The notes under the pieces: generated by a model
Database searches by the model: none
The model's input: the letters and a program-made list of their open reading frames with translations, nothing else
Told to the model about the DNA's origin: nothing
Program-made: the position numbers and the translations under genes
Shown here: positions 1 through 8,302 of the stretch, piece after piece
Numbering within the stretch: position 1 is the first letter of the stretch
Layout: every line of letters begins with the position of its first letter
NCBI GenBank assembly: GCA_016220095.1
Contig: JACRIJ010000114.1
Location: 1-48,250 of the forward strand
Length of the DNA stretch: 48,250 nucleotides
DNA from: Planctomycetota bacterium
GTDB taxonomy: Bacteria; Planctomycetota; MHYJ01; JACQXL01; JACRIJ01
Direction: 5' to 3'

Positions 1-89
1 GGGTTTTGAAGGTAGCAGAGGAATTGGGAGTAAAGGACTTCATCGCAGTGGGGCGATTCGTGTTCGAATACGTGCCAAAGACAAACTAA
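1..89 (+). CDS. C-terminal end of an unidentified protein (partial)
   Basis: An open frame enters from the left edge (first full codon at base 3) and ends at the TAA at 87-89, giving the last 28 residues. They include the segment KVAEELGVKDFIAVGRF, which reads like ordinary structured protein. The piece is too short to name a family. It lies on the same strand as the dehydrogenase/synthetase cluster that starts at 596, but about 500 bases of repeat-like DNA separate them, so co-transcription is uncertain. Confidence 0.6.
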   Translation, partial: VLKVAEELGVKDFIAVGRFVFEYVPKTN

Positions 90-595
90 ATTTTTACAAC
101 CCCTTGAATATAAGGAGGATAGATTTTACAAACGTTCGTTAATGAAGTGTGTAATATAAAATATGCTTTAAGGACTATTACAAATTACAGTTTTTTGGTT
201 TAAAAGCGGTTTTTGCGGCATAAAATCAGTTGCGAAAACCGGTTACTTCTTGACTTTTTGCGGGTTTTGTGATTAAATTTTTAGTAACGGTTTTTTTACA
301 AATTAACTACTACGACTGAACAACGAACGGCAACGATTTAACAAGGACTTAACGAGACACGACGATTTCCAACAACGGGTTGAAGCTCCCTGTAGCAAGC
401 TGCAGGGAATTCGCAGGCAATGACGATTAAACAGATCGGGCGGATTAACGATTACGACTGAACGACTGGACAACTAAACAACCGAACGACGTCCTTCCTT
501 CTTCATCCTTCGTCCGTTGACTCCAGACTTTGCCAGTCCTGACTTCTTCGTTTTTCATTCTTCCTCCTTCGACAGACTCCGAACTATAGATTTTT
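90..595. other. Gene-free, repeat-bearing intergenic region
   Basis: No convincing gene. The first 240 bases are AT-rich. A Shine-Dalgarno-like AAGGAGG at 113-119 has no reading frame behind it, and there is an imperfect stem-loop at 207-241 (CGGTTTTTGC pairing with GCGAAAACCG). From about 310 on, the sequence becomes low-complexity, made of recurring words such as CGAACGAC, ACGATTA and GACTCCAGACTT of the same style as other gaps in this window. It includes the CCCTGTAGC hairpin listed separately. No clear promoter or Shine-Dalgarno site precedes the ATG at 596. Confidence 0.6.
380..416. repeat. Dispersed hairpin repeat, copy 1 (CCCTGTAGC arm)
   Basis: CCCTGTAGC at 388-396 pairs with GCTGCAGGG at 399-407 across a 2-base centre, with one T:G mismatch. 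The 20 bases from 380 to 399 recur exactly at 17234-17253, where the hairpin carries extra DNA in its loop. The short, palindromic, intergenic form is that of a REP-like element; there is no T-tract to make it a terminator. Confidence 0.75.
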
Positions 596-2671
596 ATGAA
601 TAGACATATAACAAATCATCCCATTCTTCAGGCGCCGCAAAAGGAAAAAATATCCTTTGTTTTTAACGGTTCCGCGCTGTCTGCTTTTAAAAACGAAATG
701 CTGTCCGCGGCTCTTTTCGCGAACGGCATCCAAACCTTCGGCCATCATCACGCTGATAATTCGCCGCAAGGCATCTTCTGCGCTAACGGCCAATGCTCCC
801 AGTGCACGGTTGTCGCCGATAACATCCCGGTTAAAGCCTGCATGACTCCTGTAACTGAAGGAATAAAAGTCTTTTCCTATGAAAAATTGCCGGATTTGCC
901 GGATGTTTCAGCATCACCCCTGCCCGCTGGTAAAACGAAAACCATTGAAACCGATGTGCTTATAATCGGCGCAGGACCCGCGGGCTTGAGCGCAGCTATA
1001 GAGCTCGGCAGGGAAAATATCAGCGTTTTGATAGTTGACGACAAATCTGAACCCGGCGGCAAGCTCGTCCTCCAAACCCACGCGTTCTTCGGATCCATAG
1101 AACATTGCCACGCGGGTACGAGGGGCATTGATATAGCAAAAAAACTCTCATCAGAACTTGAAAAACACCCTTCAATCAAAATAATGCTGGAAACAACCGC
1201 AGTCGGTGTTTTTCTTGACGGTAAAACTGGTATAGTTAATGACAATAAATTCACCCTCGTAAATCCGAAAAAAATCCTTATCGCCTGCGGCGCGCGTGAA
1301 AAAGCCCTGGCTTTTCCAGGCTGGGACCTTCCGGGCGTGTACGGAGCCGGCGCATTCCAGACTCTGCTTAACCGCGATATGGTGAAGCCTTCCGAAAAAC
1401 TTTTCATCATCGGCGGCGGTAACGTCGGCCTTATCGCAGGTTATCACGCACTGCAAGCCGGCATTACTGTCGTCGGTATCGCCGAAGCTCTCTCTTCCGT
1501 GGGCGGCTATAAGGTGCATGCGGATAAAATAAAACGGCTCGGCGTGCCAATATACACAAGCCATACAGTGATCGCGGTTGAAGGAAAAAATTCGGTTGAA
1601 TCCATTACAATAGCGGAAATAGACAAAGAATTCGCTCCCAAACCCGGTACTTATAAGTCATTCAGCATTGATACCGTGCTGGTCGCGATAGGCTTGAATC
1701 CCGTAAACGAACTCTTAACTCAGGCGCGCAGTATAGGGCTTGACGTGTTTTGCGCCGGTGACGCCGCGGAAATCGCAGAGGCCAGCGCCGCTATGTTCAG
1801 CGGCAAAATCGAAGGCAGTAAAATCATACGGGCCTTAAAGAAATCAGTTTCCATACCGGAAGAATGGATGTCCAATCTAAGTATCCTGAAAAGCAAACCG
1901 GGTAAGACAAAAGAATTGGAATTGCCTGAAAAATATACGGGTTTCTTTCCGATTATCCGCTGCGTGCAGGAAATTCCGTGCAATCCCTGCGTAGCCGTGT
2001 GCCCGAATAAATCCATTACCATCCCCGGCAACGTTATTACCGGCTGTCCGGTCTTCAGCGGACGATGCGACGGTTGTACGAAATGCGCGGCTATATGCCC
2101 GGGCCTGGCAATAACTCTGGTCAAGAATCCGGAAAAACAGGATGAACCCGCAAAGGTAATAGTTCCTTTTGAAATATTAGACGGCTCCATTGCGCCCGGC
2201 AATGAAGCTGATTGTACGGATATGGACGGAATTTTCATCTGTAAAGGAAAAATTGAAAAGGTAATTTCAAGAAAAAATCTTAACAGGCGCCTGCTGATAC
2301 AAATGTCCGTTCCGCGGGATAAAGCGATGCAGGTCGCAGGCATACGCGTCCAGCCTTTGGAATTGACCGCACCTTACCTTAAAGAAGAGTCTTCCGGAAT
2401 TACCGATGAAACCATAATCTGCCGGTGCGAACGCGTTTCCGCCGGTAAGATACGCCGGCAAATCCAGGACGGCCTGCGCGACATGAACCAGTTGAAAGCG
2501 TTTATGCGATGCGGAATGGGCGCGTGCGGCGGCAAAACCTGCCAGCAATTGATTTATAAATTATTCAGAGAAGAAGGCGTTGATTTGAAATACGCCGCGG
2601 ATTTCACCAACAGGCCGCTCGTGAGCGAAGTGCCATTGTCCGCATTTTTAACAACAGATTTGGCAGATTAA
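596..2671 (+). CDS. Multi-cluster flavoprotein dehydrogenase, alpha subunit (proline/sarcosine/hydrogen-cyanide-synthase type)
   Basis: A 691-residue protein that fuses four modules. An N-terminal plant-type [2Fe-2S] domain has C62, C67, C70 and C82. An FAD-binding GAGPAG lies at 125-130 and an NAD-type GGGNVG at 273-278. A ferredoxin-like insert carries C462/C465/C469-P and C491/C494/C497/C501-P. A BFD-like [2Fe-2S] domain has C609, C611, C639, C644 and C649. This order is that of alpha subunits of L-proline/D-hydroxyproline dehydrogenases, sarcosine oxidase and HcnA-HcnB fusions, which pass electrons from a substrate-oxidising beta subunit to an acceptor. The beta subunit follows at 2794. 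The substrate cannot be read from sequence; proline, hydroxyproline, sarcosine or glycine are candidates. No Shine-Dalgarno is visible before the first ATG, but the Cys motifs need an upstream start, so this one is kept. Confidence 0.87.
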   Translation: MNRHITNHPILQAPQKEKISFVFNGSALSAFKNEMLSAALFANGIQTFGHHHADNSPQGIFCANGQCSQCTVVADNIPVKACMTPVTEGIKVFSYEKLPDLPDVSASPLPAGKTKTIETDVLIIGAGPAGLSAAIELGRENISVLIVDDKSEPGGKLVLQTHAFFGSIEHCHAGTRGIDIAKKLSSELEKHPSIKIMLETTAVGVFLDGKTGIVNDNKFTLVNPKKILIACGAREKALAFPGWDLPGVYGAGAFQTLLNRDMVKPSEKLFIIGGGNVGLIAGYHALQAGITVVGIAEALSSVGGYKVHADKIKRLGVPIYTSHTVIAVEGKNSVESITIAEIDKEFAPKPGTYKSFSIDTVLVAIGLNPVNELLTQARSIGLDVFCAGDAAEIAEASAAMFSGKIEGSKIIRALKKSVSIPEEWMSNLSILKSKPGKTKELELPEKYTGFFPIIRCVQEIPCNPCVAVCPNKSITIPGNVITGCPVFSGRCDGCTKCAAICPGLAITLVKNPEKQDEPAKVIVPFEILDGSIAPGNEADCTDMDGIFICKGKIEKVISRKNLNRRLLIQMSVPRDKAMQVAGIRVQPLELTAPYLKEESSGITDETIICRCERVSAGKIRRQIQDGLRDMNQLKAFMRCGMGACGGKTCQQLIYKLFREEGVDLKYAADFTNRPLVSEVPLSAFLTTDLAD

Positions 2672-2737
2672 ACGGATTAACGACTAAACAACTGAATGAC
2701 GGAACGACGACGAAACCTGCCGGAAACCTGGCAAGGC

Positions 2738-2793
2738 TAACTCCGTCACTCCTTAACTCCGTAACCCCTTAACTCCTTAACCCCGTAACTTCT
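2738..2793. repeat. 16-bp tandem repeat, 3.5 units, abutting a start codon
   Basis: Units at 2738-2753, 2754-2769 and 2770-2785 plus a half unit at 2786-2793 follow the pattern TAACTCCGTAACCCCT with a few substitutions. The array ends at the base before the ATG at 2794. The same unit in reverse complement forms the array at 31359-31417, also ending at a start codon. There is no Shine-Dalgarno in this orientation; the CTCC words are its complement. Confidence 0.85.
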
Positions 2794-3951
2794 ATGACAC
2801 CCATATTTGATGTAATAATTGTAGGCGCAGGCAGTGTGGGAGTGCCGCTTTCCATGGTGCTTTCCATGCGCAACATTCGCGTGCTCGTGATAGAGCGCGG
2901 GCATTCCATAGGCCAGGGCCAGAACAAAACCGCTATCGGAGGCATACGGGCCACTCATTCCGTGCCTGCAAAGATAAAAACCTCGCAGATAAGCCTGAAT
3001 ATATTTTCCACATGGCAGGCGGATTATGGCGAAGATATCCATTGGCAGAAAGGCGGATATTGTTTCCCGGCTTATACCAGTGAAACAGAGTCTAATCTTA
3101 AAGGACTATTGAAAGTACAGAAATCATACGGATTGAATATTGACTGGCTCGGCTCAAAGGAACTGAAAAATATTGTTCCCGGAATAAATACTGACGGCCT
3201 GCTCGGCGGTACCTTTTCGCCGGATGACGGTACGGCATCGCCGCTTATGTCAATAAACGCGTTTTATAACATGGCGCGGAAATACGGCGCGATATTCAAA
3301 TTTAATGAACGCATTGAAAAAATTATCATGCGTAACGGATGTATCTACGGGGTTAAAACCAATAAGCAGGAATATGCCGCACCGGTACTTGCGAATTGCG
3401 CCGGCGCCTATGCCCGGGAGCTTGGGAAATTGGCCGAAATAAACGTGCCTGTCTTCCCGGAATCCCACGAAGCCGGAGTAACTGAACCTGTACAGCCGTT
3501 TTTCAAGGCGATGGTGGTTGATTTAAGAAAAACACTGGGTGTTGAAAACTTCTATTTTTACCAAAACTCCGGCGGACATATTATCTTTTGCCTTACTCCT
3601 GAAAATACAATTTCCGGTACGAATACGATTTCCACGTCCGAGTTTCTTCCGATTGCGGCACAGCGGCTTGCCGGCACTGTTCCGCGCCTGAGAAACGTCA
3701 AAATAAGGCGTATCTGGCGGGGTTTATATCCCATGACCCCGGATGGGATGCCTATAATTGATAGAGTCCGGGAAATAAAAGGGCTTTATATGGCAGTCGG
3801 CATGTGCGGGCAGGGTTTTATGCTCGGACCAGGGGCTGCAATGATATTGGCAGATATGATAATGCAGTCTCCGCCGTCTCTGGAACCGAAATTATTGGAA
3901 TCTTTCAGCTTGTACAGGAGTTTTGAATCCGCATTTGAAAAATTGAAATAG
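2794..3951 (+). CDS. FAD-dependent amine/amino-acid dehydrogenase, beta subunit (DAO family)
   Basis: A 385-residue flavoprotein of the D-amino-acid oxidase/glycine oxidase fold. The dinucleotide-binding motif is GAGSVG at about residues 11-16, followed by the acidic end of beta-2 (VIERG). The C-terminal FAD-closing segment reads GLYMAVGMCGQGFMLGPG. The length and the alpha-type neighbour match the catalytic beta subunit of heterotetrameric proline dehydrogenase, sarcosine oxidase or HcnC; the amine would be oxidised here and electrons handed to the iron-sulfur alpha subunit. It follows alpha on the same strand after 122 bases that include the 16-bp tandem array. No Shine-Dalgarno is present, but the start sits exactly where the family normally begins, about ten residues before the FAD motif. 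Confidence 0.87.
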   Translation: MTPIFDVIIVGAGSVGVPLSMVLSMRNIRVLVIERGHSIGQGQNKTAIGGIRATHSVPAKIKTSQISLNIFSTWQADYGEDIHWQKGGYCFPAYTSETESNLKGLLKVQKSYGLNIDWLGSKELKNIVPGINTDGLLGGTFSPDDGTASPLMSINAFYNMARKYGAIFKFNERIEKIIMRNGCIYGVKTNKQEYAAPVLANCAGAYARELGKLAEINVPVFPESHEAGVTEPVQPFFKAMVVDLRKTLGVENFYFYQNSGGHIIFCLTPENTISGTNTISTSEFLPIAAQRLAGTVPRLRNVKIRRIWRGLYPMTPDGMPIIDRVREIKGLYMAVGMCGQGFMLGPGAAMILADMIMQSPPSLEPKLLESFSLYRSFESAFEKLK

Positions 3952-3978
3952 GCATATATATAATATTAGGAAGGAACA

Positions 3979-6099
3979 ATGACTAAACAAACATCCAAAT
4001 GCCAGTCTCTTGACTGCATTTTCAAACCGAAATCCATTGCCGTCATAGGCGCTTCCACCAAAAGAGGCTCCATCGGCAGGGAAATCCTTAACAATCTCCT
4101 TGCCCACGGGTTTAATGGCATGGTTTTTCCGGTAAATCCCAAGGCTGAAGTCATTAACAGCATGAAATGTTATGCTTCCGTAAGCGATATACCCGATTCC
4201 GTGGATTTGGCCGTTATAGTCGTGCCCAAAGATGGCGTCCTATCTGTCGCTGAGGAATGCGGAAAAAAAGGCGTTAAGGGTCTTATCGTAATATCCGCAG
4301 GATTCAAGGAAATCGGCGGAGAAGGCGTAGAATTAGAAAAGCAACTCCTTGGAATTGTGCAAAAATACGGCATGCGCATGGTCGGACCAAATTGCATGGG
4401 CGCTATAAACCTGAATCCAAACGTCCAGATGAATGCCACCTTCGCGCGTTCCCAGCCGCCGTTCGGCAAAGTAGGTTACATGTCCCAGAGCGGCGCGCTC
4501 GGCGTGGTTATTCTTGAATACGCCGCTTCGCTCGGGCTCGGTTTTTCAATGTTTTTAAGCGTCGGAAACAAGGCCGACGTGTCCGGCAACGACCTCCTGG
4601 AATACTGGAGCAATGACCCTGACACTGAAATAATCCTGCTTTATCTTGAAAACTTCGGCGATGCCGCAAGGTTTACCCGAATAGCCAGACAGATATCAAA
4701 GAAAAAAATAATAGCCGGCGTTAAAGCCGGCAGAACCCGCCAGGGCGCCCGGGCAGTGAGCTCGCATACGGGCTCGCTCGCAGGACTTGATATGGCAGTT
4801 GACGCGCTTTTTGACCAATGCGGGATATTGCGGGCTTCATCAGTAGAGGAATTTTTCAACCTTGCCCTTGCTCTTTCGCACCAGCCGCTCCCCAAGGGCA
4901 ATAGAGTTGCCATAATAACCAATGCCGGCGGACCCGGAATACTTGCCACGGATGCGTGCGTAAGCCTGGGATTGGATATAGCGCAATTGTCAGCGCGAAC
5001 CACTTCAAACATTAAAAGCATACTTCCGCAGGAGGCAAGCGTTAATAATCCGATAGACCTTATCGCATCAGGCGGACCTCAGCAGTTCAGTTATGTCGTA
5101 AAGGAAGTCCTGAAGGACCCGAATGTTGACGCCATAATCGTAATTTTTGTGCCGCCAATAATGATAGATAACTTTTCCGTTGCCCAAGCCGTTGCCCAGG
5201 CTGCCGCTGGTTCTGAAAAACCGGTATTGGGCTGTTTCATGGGCGATGAAAAAGACCGCGCCCGAATGGGTATTCATGGGAATTACAGGTTGCCTATATA
5301 CGCCTTCCCCGAATCCTGCGCCAAAATACTTGAAGAAATGGTCAAATACTACAGGTGGAAAACCAAGGCGGAAGGCAAATTCAATACGTTTAAGGTAGAT
5401 AAAGAAAAGGCAGGGGCAATAATCAGGCGCGCGAAACCCGGACAATTAACTGATTACGAGGTGCGGGAGATACTTACGGCGTACGGATTGACCGTAGCGG
5501 CATCCGGCACGGCAAGCGGATTGGATGAAATATTGGAATTATCTGAAAAGATTGGATATCCCGTGGTATTCAAGACTAATCAATCCGGCATAATTCACAA
5601 AACCGATGTCGGAGGAGTAGTTCTGGACATCCGCAATGATTCTGAAGCGGTTAAGGCGTACAAAAAACTAAAAACGAACCTTGAAAAGAAAGACGTCAAG
5701 ACAGAAGCGTTGTCGGTAACGGTGCAGGAGATGATCAAAGGCGGCAAGGAAGTAGTAATGGGGATGTTCCACGACCCGGGTTTCGGGCCGCTTATGATGT
5801 TCGGCCTTGGCGGCATATACGTAGAAACCATTAAAGACGTGGTTTTTAAGATACATCCGCTATCAGACATAGACGCCATGGAAATGATAACCTCGTTGAA
5901 AGGATATCCCCTGTTGGAAGGAGTCCGCGGAGAAAAACCCGTGGATATGGAAATATTAGTAGAGTCACTTCAGAGATTGTCACAACTTGTGAATGATTTC
6001 CCGCAGATAGACCAATTTGACATCAATCCGTTCATAGTTTGCGAGAAAGGCGAGGCAAGCAGGATAGTGGACGCGAGAATGACGATAACTAACGAGTAG
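3979..6099 (+). CDS. Acetate/acyl-CoA ligase (ADP-forming), fused alpha-beta
   Basis: A 706-residue member of the NDP-forming acyl-CoA synthetase superfamily, converting acyl-CoA, ADP and phosphate to the acid, CoA and ATP. Order: CoA-binding Rossmann domain (about 10-140, with SIAVIGAS), two succinyl-CoA-synthetase-like domains (about 150-460) and a C-terminal ATP-grasp domain (about 480-700, with GYPVVFKTN and FGLGGIYVE). The motif SSHTGSLAG contains the histidine expected to carry phosphate in this family. A Shine-Dalgarno AGGAAGGA precedes the ATG closely, and the gene starts 27 bases after the dehydrogenase beta gene, so the three genes probably form an operon. Acetyl-CoA is the commonest substrate; the position suggests ATP recovery from acyl-CoA made during amino-acid breakdown (inference). 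Confidence 0.9.
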   Translation: MTKQTSKCQSLDCIFKPKSIAVIGASTKRGSIGREILNNLLAHGFNGMVFPVNPKAEVINSMKCYASVSDIPDSVDLAVIVVPKDGVLSVAEECGKKGVKGLIVISAGFKEIGGEGVELEKQLLGIVQKYGMRMVGPNCMGAINLNPNVQMNATFARSQPPFGKVGYMSQSGALGVVILEYAASLGLGFSMFLSVGNKADVSGNDLLEYWSNDPDTEIILLYLENFGDAARFTRIARQISKKKIIAGVKAGRTRQGARAVSSHTGSLAGLDMAVDALFDQCGILRASSVEEFFNLALALSHQPLPKGNRVAIITNAGGPGILATDACVSLGLDIAQLSARTTSNIKSILPQEASVNNPIDLIASGGPQQFSYVVKEVLKDPNVDAIIVIFVPPIMIDNFSVAQAVAQAAAGSEKPVLGCFMGDEKDRARMGIHGNYRLPIYAFPESCAKILEEMVKYYRWKTKAEGKFNTFKVDKEKAGAIIRRAKPGQLTDYEVREILTAYGLTVAASGTASGLDEILELSEKIGYPVVFKTNQSGIIHKTDVGGVVLDIRNDSEAVKAYKKLKTNLEKKDVKTEALSVTVQEMIKGGKEVVMGMFHDPGFGPLMMFGLGGIYVETIKDVVFKIHPLSDIDAMEMITSLKGYPLLEGVRGEKPVDMEILVESLQRLSQLVNDFPQIDQFDINPFIVCEKGEASRIVDARMTITNE

Positions 6100-6247
6100 C
6101 AAGTATCCAGTAGCGGGTAGCGAGGGAACGATACTGCGAACGAAACGAGGGACGGGACTACGATTAAACGAAGCGCAAATCAGCCTTTTCAGGCCTGTTA
6201 ATCACATCCATCACGATCAACCCGATCCGTCAGATTCGGTTAATCCA

Positions 6248-6292
6248 CAAAAAAAAGACCGTCCTCCCCGCGAAAGCGGGGGGACGGTCTTG
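6248..6292 (-). terminator. Intrinsic terminator of the porin-like gene
   Basis: A long, nearly perfect hairpin (6256-6292): AAGACCGTCC plus CCCCGC pair with GCGGGG and GGACGGTCTT around a GAAA loop, with one bulged T. On the plus strand it is preceded by a run of A at 6249-6257, which reads as a T-run after the hairpin on the minus strand. It lies about 30 bases after the stop of the minus-strand gene at 6323, the expected place. Bases 6100-6247 hold only low-complexity repeat DNA. Confidence 0.9.
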
Positions 6293-6322
6293 TAGTTCAA
6301 TTAAGTGAAACCGCCGGGCGGA

Positions 6323-7648
6323 TTAGAACTTTAAAGCAGTGTCAAATACCAGAATTGAACCGCTGTCTTCTGCATCGACTGTTACGGCCTTCAGCAAATC
6401 TGAACTGAAGAGGTAACCAAGGCCTAATGAGAAGGTCAGTGAATCGCTTGCATACCATGATGTCATGATATCCAATTCGAGACCGACTGTTCCATCACCA
6501 CCGTTGTCTTCCTGCAAAGAATACCAGCCGAGGAATGCATCCAGGCTAAGTGGTTTCTGCAGAATGGCTTTGTCCCAGCTTGCGCCGGCCATAAACTTAA
6601 GGGCCAGCATGTTGGTGCTGTAATCAAATCCAAAGGCGGGATCTTCAAGTATAAGAGCCTGGTGGACGTTATCCAAATGCAGGAAATCTTCGTTTTCCGC
6701 AGATGTAGCATCGTCACCGGTCAAATACCACAGGGACGCGTCAAGATACGGCTTCAGCGGAGTATTGGCTGTCCATTTGGCGCCAAAATACAACGCAAGA
6801 GCGCTCTGATCTACGCCGTCTGCGATTTCGCCCGTCTGGAAGTACAATTCACCGTACAGTTCCAAATTGGGATTCAGAGAATAATCAGCGCCGCCACCGA
6901 TTGTGTAATACTGACCGTTTGCGGACTGATCGTTGTTTACCAGCAGGTTAACATTGATAACCCTTCTGGTTGCGTCTGAATTGGAAGCCAGCTTATAATC
7001 GACATGAACTCCGTATATGTCCATATCTTCGCGGTTTCCTACTGTTTCCGTAAGTTTCAACATCAGCAGGTCAACTGCCAGGTTTGAGCCGCTATGATAA
7101 GTGGCTACCCAGCCGCCCATATCGCTGATTACTGTCCTGCTCAGACTGGTCTGAGTTGTGGACAGCAAAAACGGCTGATTGTTGCCTCTCAGGTCGGTAG
7201 CATAAGGCATGATACCTACTGAGAAGGACAGATTGTTCACGAGGAACTCTTCTGCCTTTACGTACGCGGCACCGAGGCCGGTATTGCCATATTCCATGTT
7301 TCCAATGAAATTGGCGAGATTGCCGGCGGCGTCATCCAGCTTGTTTTCAAATTCAACTACTGCGAAGCACTTTGAACCAAGTGTGATTTCAAAGCCGAGT
7401 TTCGCATGCAGTTGAGCTACTGCTGCGCCTTCCGGTGTAGCATCATCGGGCTCCAGATTGTTGCCCATGAATGCTGCGCCCTGTGACAATGACGTGCTCA
7501 TTGTTAAACCGGTGACTTGAGCATCACCGTAAACTTTTACGTTTTTTGCGCTGGAGGGAGCATTACCTGTCGTGACATCAGCCATAACAGGCATTGAACC
7601 CAGCGTAACGAGCACTGCCAATGCACAATAAATTATTTTGCGAGACAT
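6323..7648 (-). CDS. Outer-membrane beta-barrel protein (porin-like)
   Basis: A 441-residue exported protein. The start at 7648 is chosen because AAGGAGG lies 4 bases upstream of that ATG and the product then begins with a clean signal peptide (MSRKIIYCALAVLV, cut near MADV). The mature part is built of alternating polar/hydrophobic strands rich in G, Y, W, N and D (for example YTIGGGADYSLNPNLELYGE) and ends in phenylalanine (TALKF), the usual C-terminal signal for outer-membrane barrels. It resembles uncharacterised porin or alginate-export-type barrels, but no specific family can be assigned. It is a single-gene unit with its own promoter at 8078-8105, a long structured leader and a strong terminator, consistent with an abundant envelope protein. 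Confidence 0.8.
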   Translation of the reverse strand: MSRKIIYCALAVLVTLGSMPVMADVTTGNAPSSAKNVKVYGDAQVTGLTMSTSLSQGAAFMGNNLEPDDATPEGAAVAQLHAKLGFEITLGSKCFAVVEFENKLDDAAGNLANFIGNMEYGNTGLGAAYVKAEEFLVNNLSFSVGIMPYATDLRGNNQPFLLSTTQTSLSRTVISDMGGWVATYHSGSNLAVDLLMLKLTETVGNREDMDIYGVHVDYKLASNSDATRRVINVNLLVNNDQSANGQYYTIGGGADYSLNPNLELYGELYFQTGEIADGVDQSALALYFGAKWTANTPLKPYLDASLWYLTGDDATSAENEDFLHLDNVHQALILEDPAFGFDYSTNMLALKFMAGASWDKAILQKPLSLDAFLGWYSLQEDNGGDGTVGLELDIMTSWYASDSLTFSLGLGYLFSSDLLKAVTVDAEDSGSILVFDTALKF

Positions 7649-7683
7649 ATTTCCTCCTTGTAAAAACAAAGGTCTGTCGCAAT

Positions 7684-7792
7684 CCCCCGAAATTCGGGGG
7701 GTCATTTGCAAAAATTAGCGTTTTGGAAAGGGGGACGCTAATCAGAAAATTATATGCAGACTCTGCATATTACATCTGCTTAAAAAGCAGAT
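7684..7792 (-). promoter_or_regulatory. Four consecutive hairpins in the 5' leader of the porin-like gene
   Basis: Four perfect inverted repeats lie one after another between promoter and gene: 7774-7792 (8-bp stem, ATCTGCTT arm), 7752-7770 (9-bp stem, ATATGCAGA arm), 7714-7742 (8-bp stem, ATTAGCGT arm) and 7684-7700 (8-bp stem, CCCCCGAA arm). They are separated by only 3, 9 and 13 bases, and the last ends about 25 bases before the Shine-Dalgarno. None is followed by a T-run, so they do not look like terminators. A role in mRNA stability or translation control is inferred. Confidence 0.7.
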
Positions 7793-8077
7793 TGACGCAT
7801 TAATCTCCCTGTACTGCCGACTCGGCCAAACCGTTCCCGCGTTAACGATCCGGAAACGCATCCAGCCAGCCAACTGCGTAAAAAAGACTAACGCAACGCT
7901 ATTGTCATAATCCGCCCTTGCATCACCCCCTCTCTTTGGTTGTTGATCTTAGTAACATAATTTTTTTTCTCTATAATTATATGTATAGCCTGTTCTCGGT
8001 TTATAGTTTGAGATTACAAGCGCACATGAAATCCTTATAGTTATTCCACCCCTGCGGTAGTCAGGTGTTGATTAGTA

Positions 8078-8105
8078 AGTATAACTTTATTTTCTCTTTT
8101 GTCAA
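8078..8105 (-). promoter_or_regulatory. Sigma70-type promoter of the porin-like gene
   Basis: On the minus strand TTGACA (8105-8100) and TATACT (8083-8078) are separated by 16 bases. Transcription would begin near 8071, leaving a leader of about 420 nt before the ATG at 7648. It lies between ispD and the porin gene, both on the minus strand. Confidence 0.7.
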
Positions 8106-8240
8106 GAAAAACTAAAAGTTTTTTTTTATTTCCTGCCATACTGCCGGGGCGGCAGACTGCGGACGTTGGCGCTTCCGGCGCATGCGGCCCGGACGCCTTA
8201 TGTCCGCAAAACCTTAATTTTCAAGCGTTACAGGGCGATT

Positions 8241-8261
8241 GACAGGGATTATGCCCCTGTC
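8241..8261. repeat. Small hairpin with CCCTGT arm
   Basis: GACAGGG (8241-8247) pairs with CCCTGTC (8255-8261) over a 7-base loop. The arm sequence and central ATTA resemble the hairpin at 10795-10813. It lies about 40 bases beyond the ispD stop; a terminator role is possible, but there is no T-run on the minus strand. Confidence 0.6.
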
Positions 8262-8302
8262 TTTCCCCTTCTTTACCATATCGGCAGATATTAATGCCGG
8301 CT

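Larger units (their letters stand above)
7793..8302. other. Gene-free region: leader and promoter of the porin-like gene, end of the ispD unit
   Basis: No gene is seen. Bases 7793-8071 would be the upstream part of the porin leader RNA; its fold was not matched to any riboswitch I know. Bases 8140-8210 contain GC-rich inverted repeats (CTGCC/GGCAG; TGCGGAC/GTCCGCA), and 8241-8261 is a hairpin (GACAGGG/CCCTGTC). These lie just after the ispD stop on the minus strand and could end that transcript, though no T-run follows on that strand. Confidence 0.55.

Noticed and set aside
250..279. TTGACT with TAAATT as promoter of the dehydrogenase cluster
   Set aside because: The spacer is 18 bases, the -10 is poor and the gene is more than 300 bases away; too weak to list as a feature.
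2738..2793. 16-base tandem array considered as iterons of a replication or regulator site
   Set aside because: The same array occurs before an unrelated operon at 31359-31417, and no Rep-type gene adjoins either; treated as a tandem repeat.
7621..7803. Open frame on the plus strand across the start of the porin-like gene
   Set aside because: It overlaps the signal peptide, ribosome site and leader hairpins of the minus-strand gene and has no protein-like features.
7793..8071. Porin leader considered as a known riboswitch (cobalamin, c-di-GMP, TPP and similar)
   Set aside because: None of the conserved core sequences I know for these classes could be found; kept only as an unassigned structured leader.
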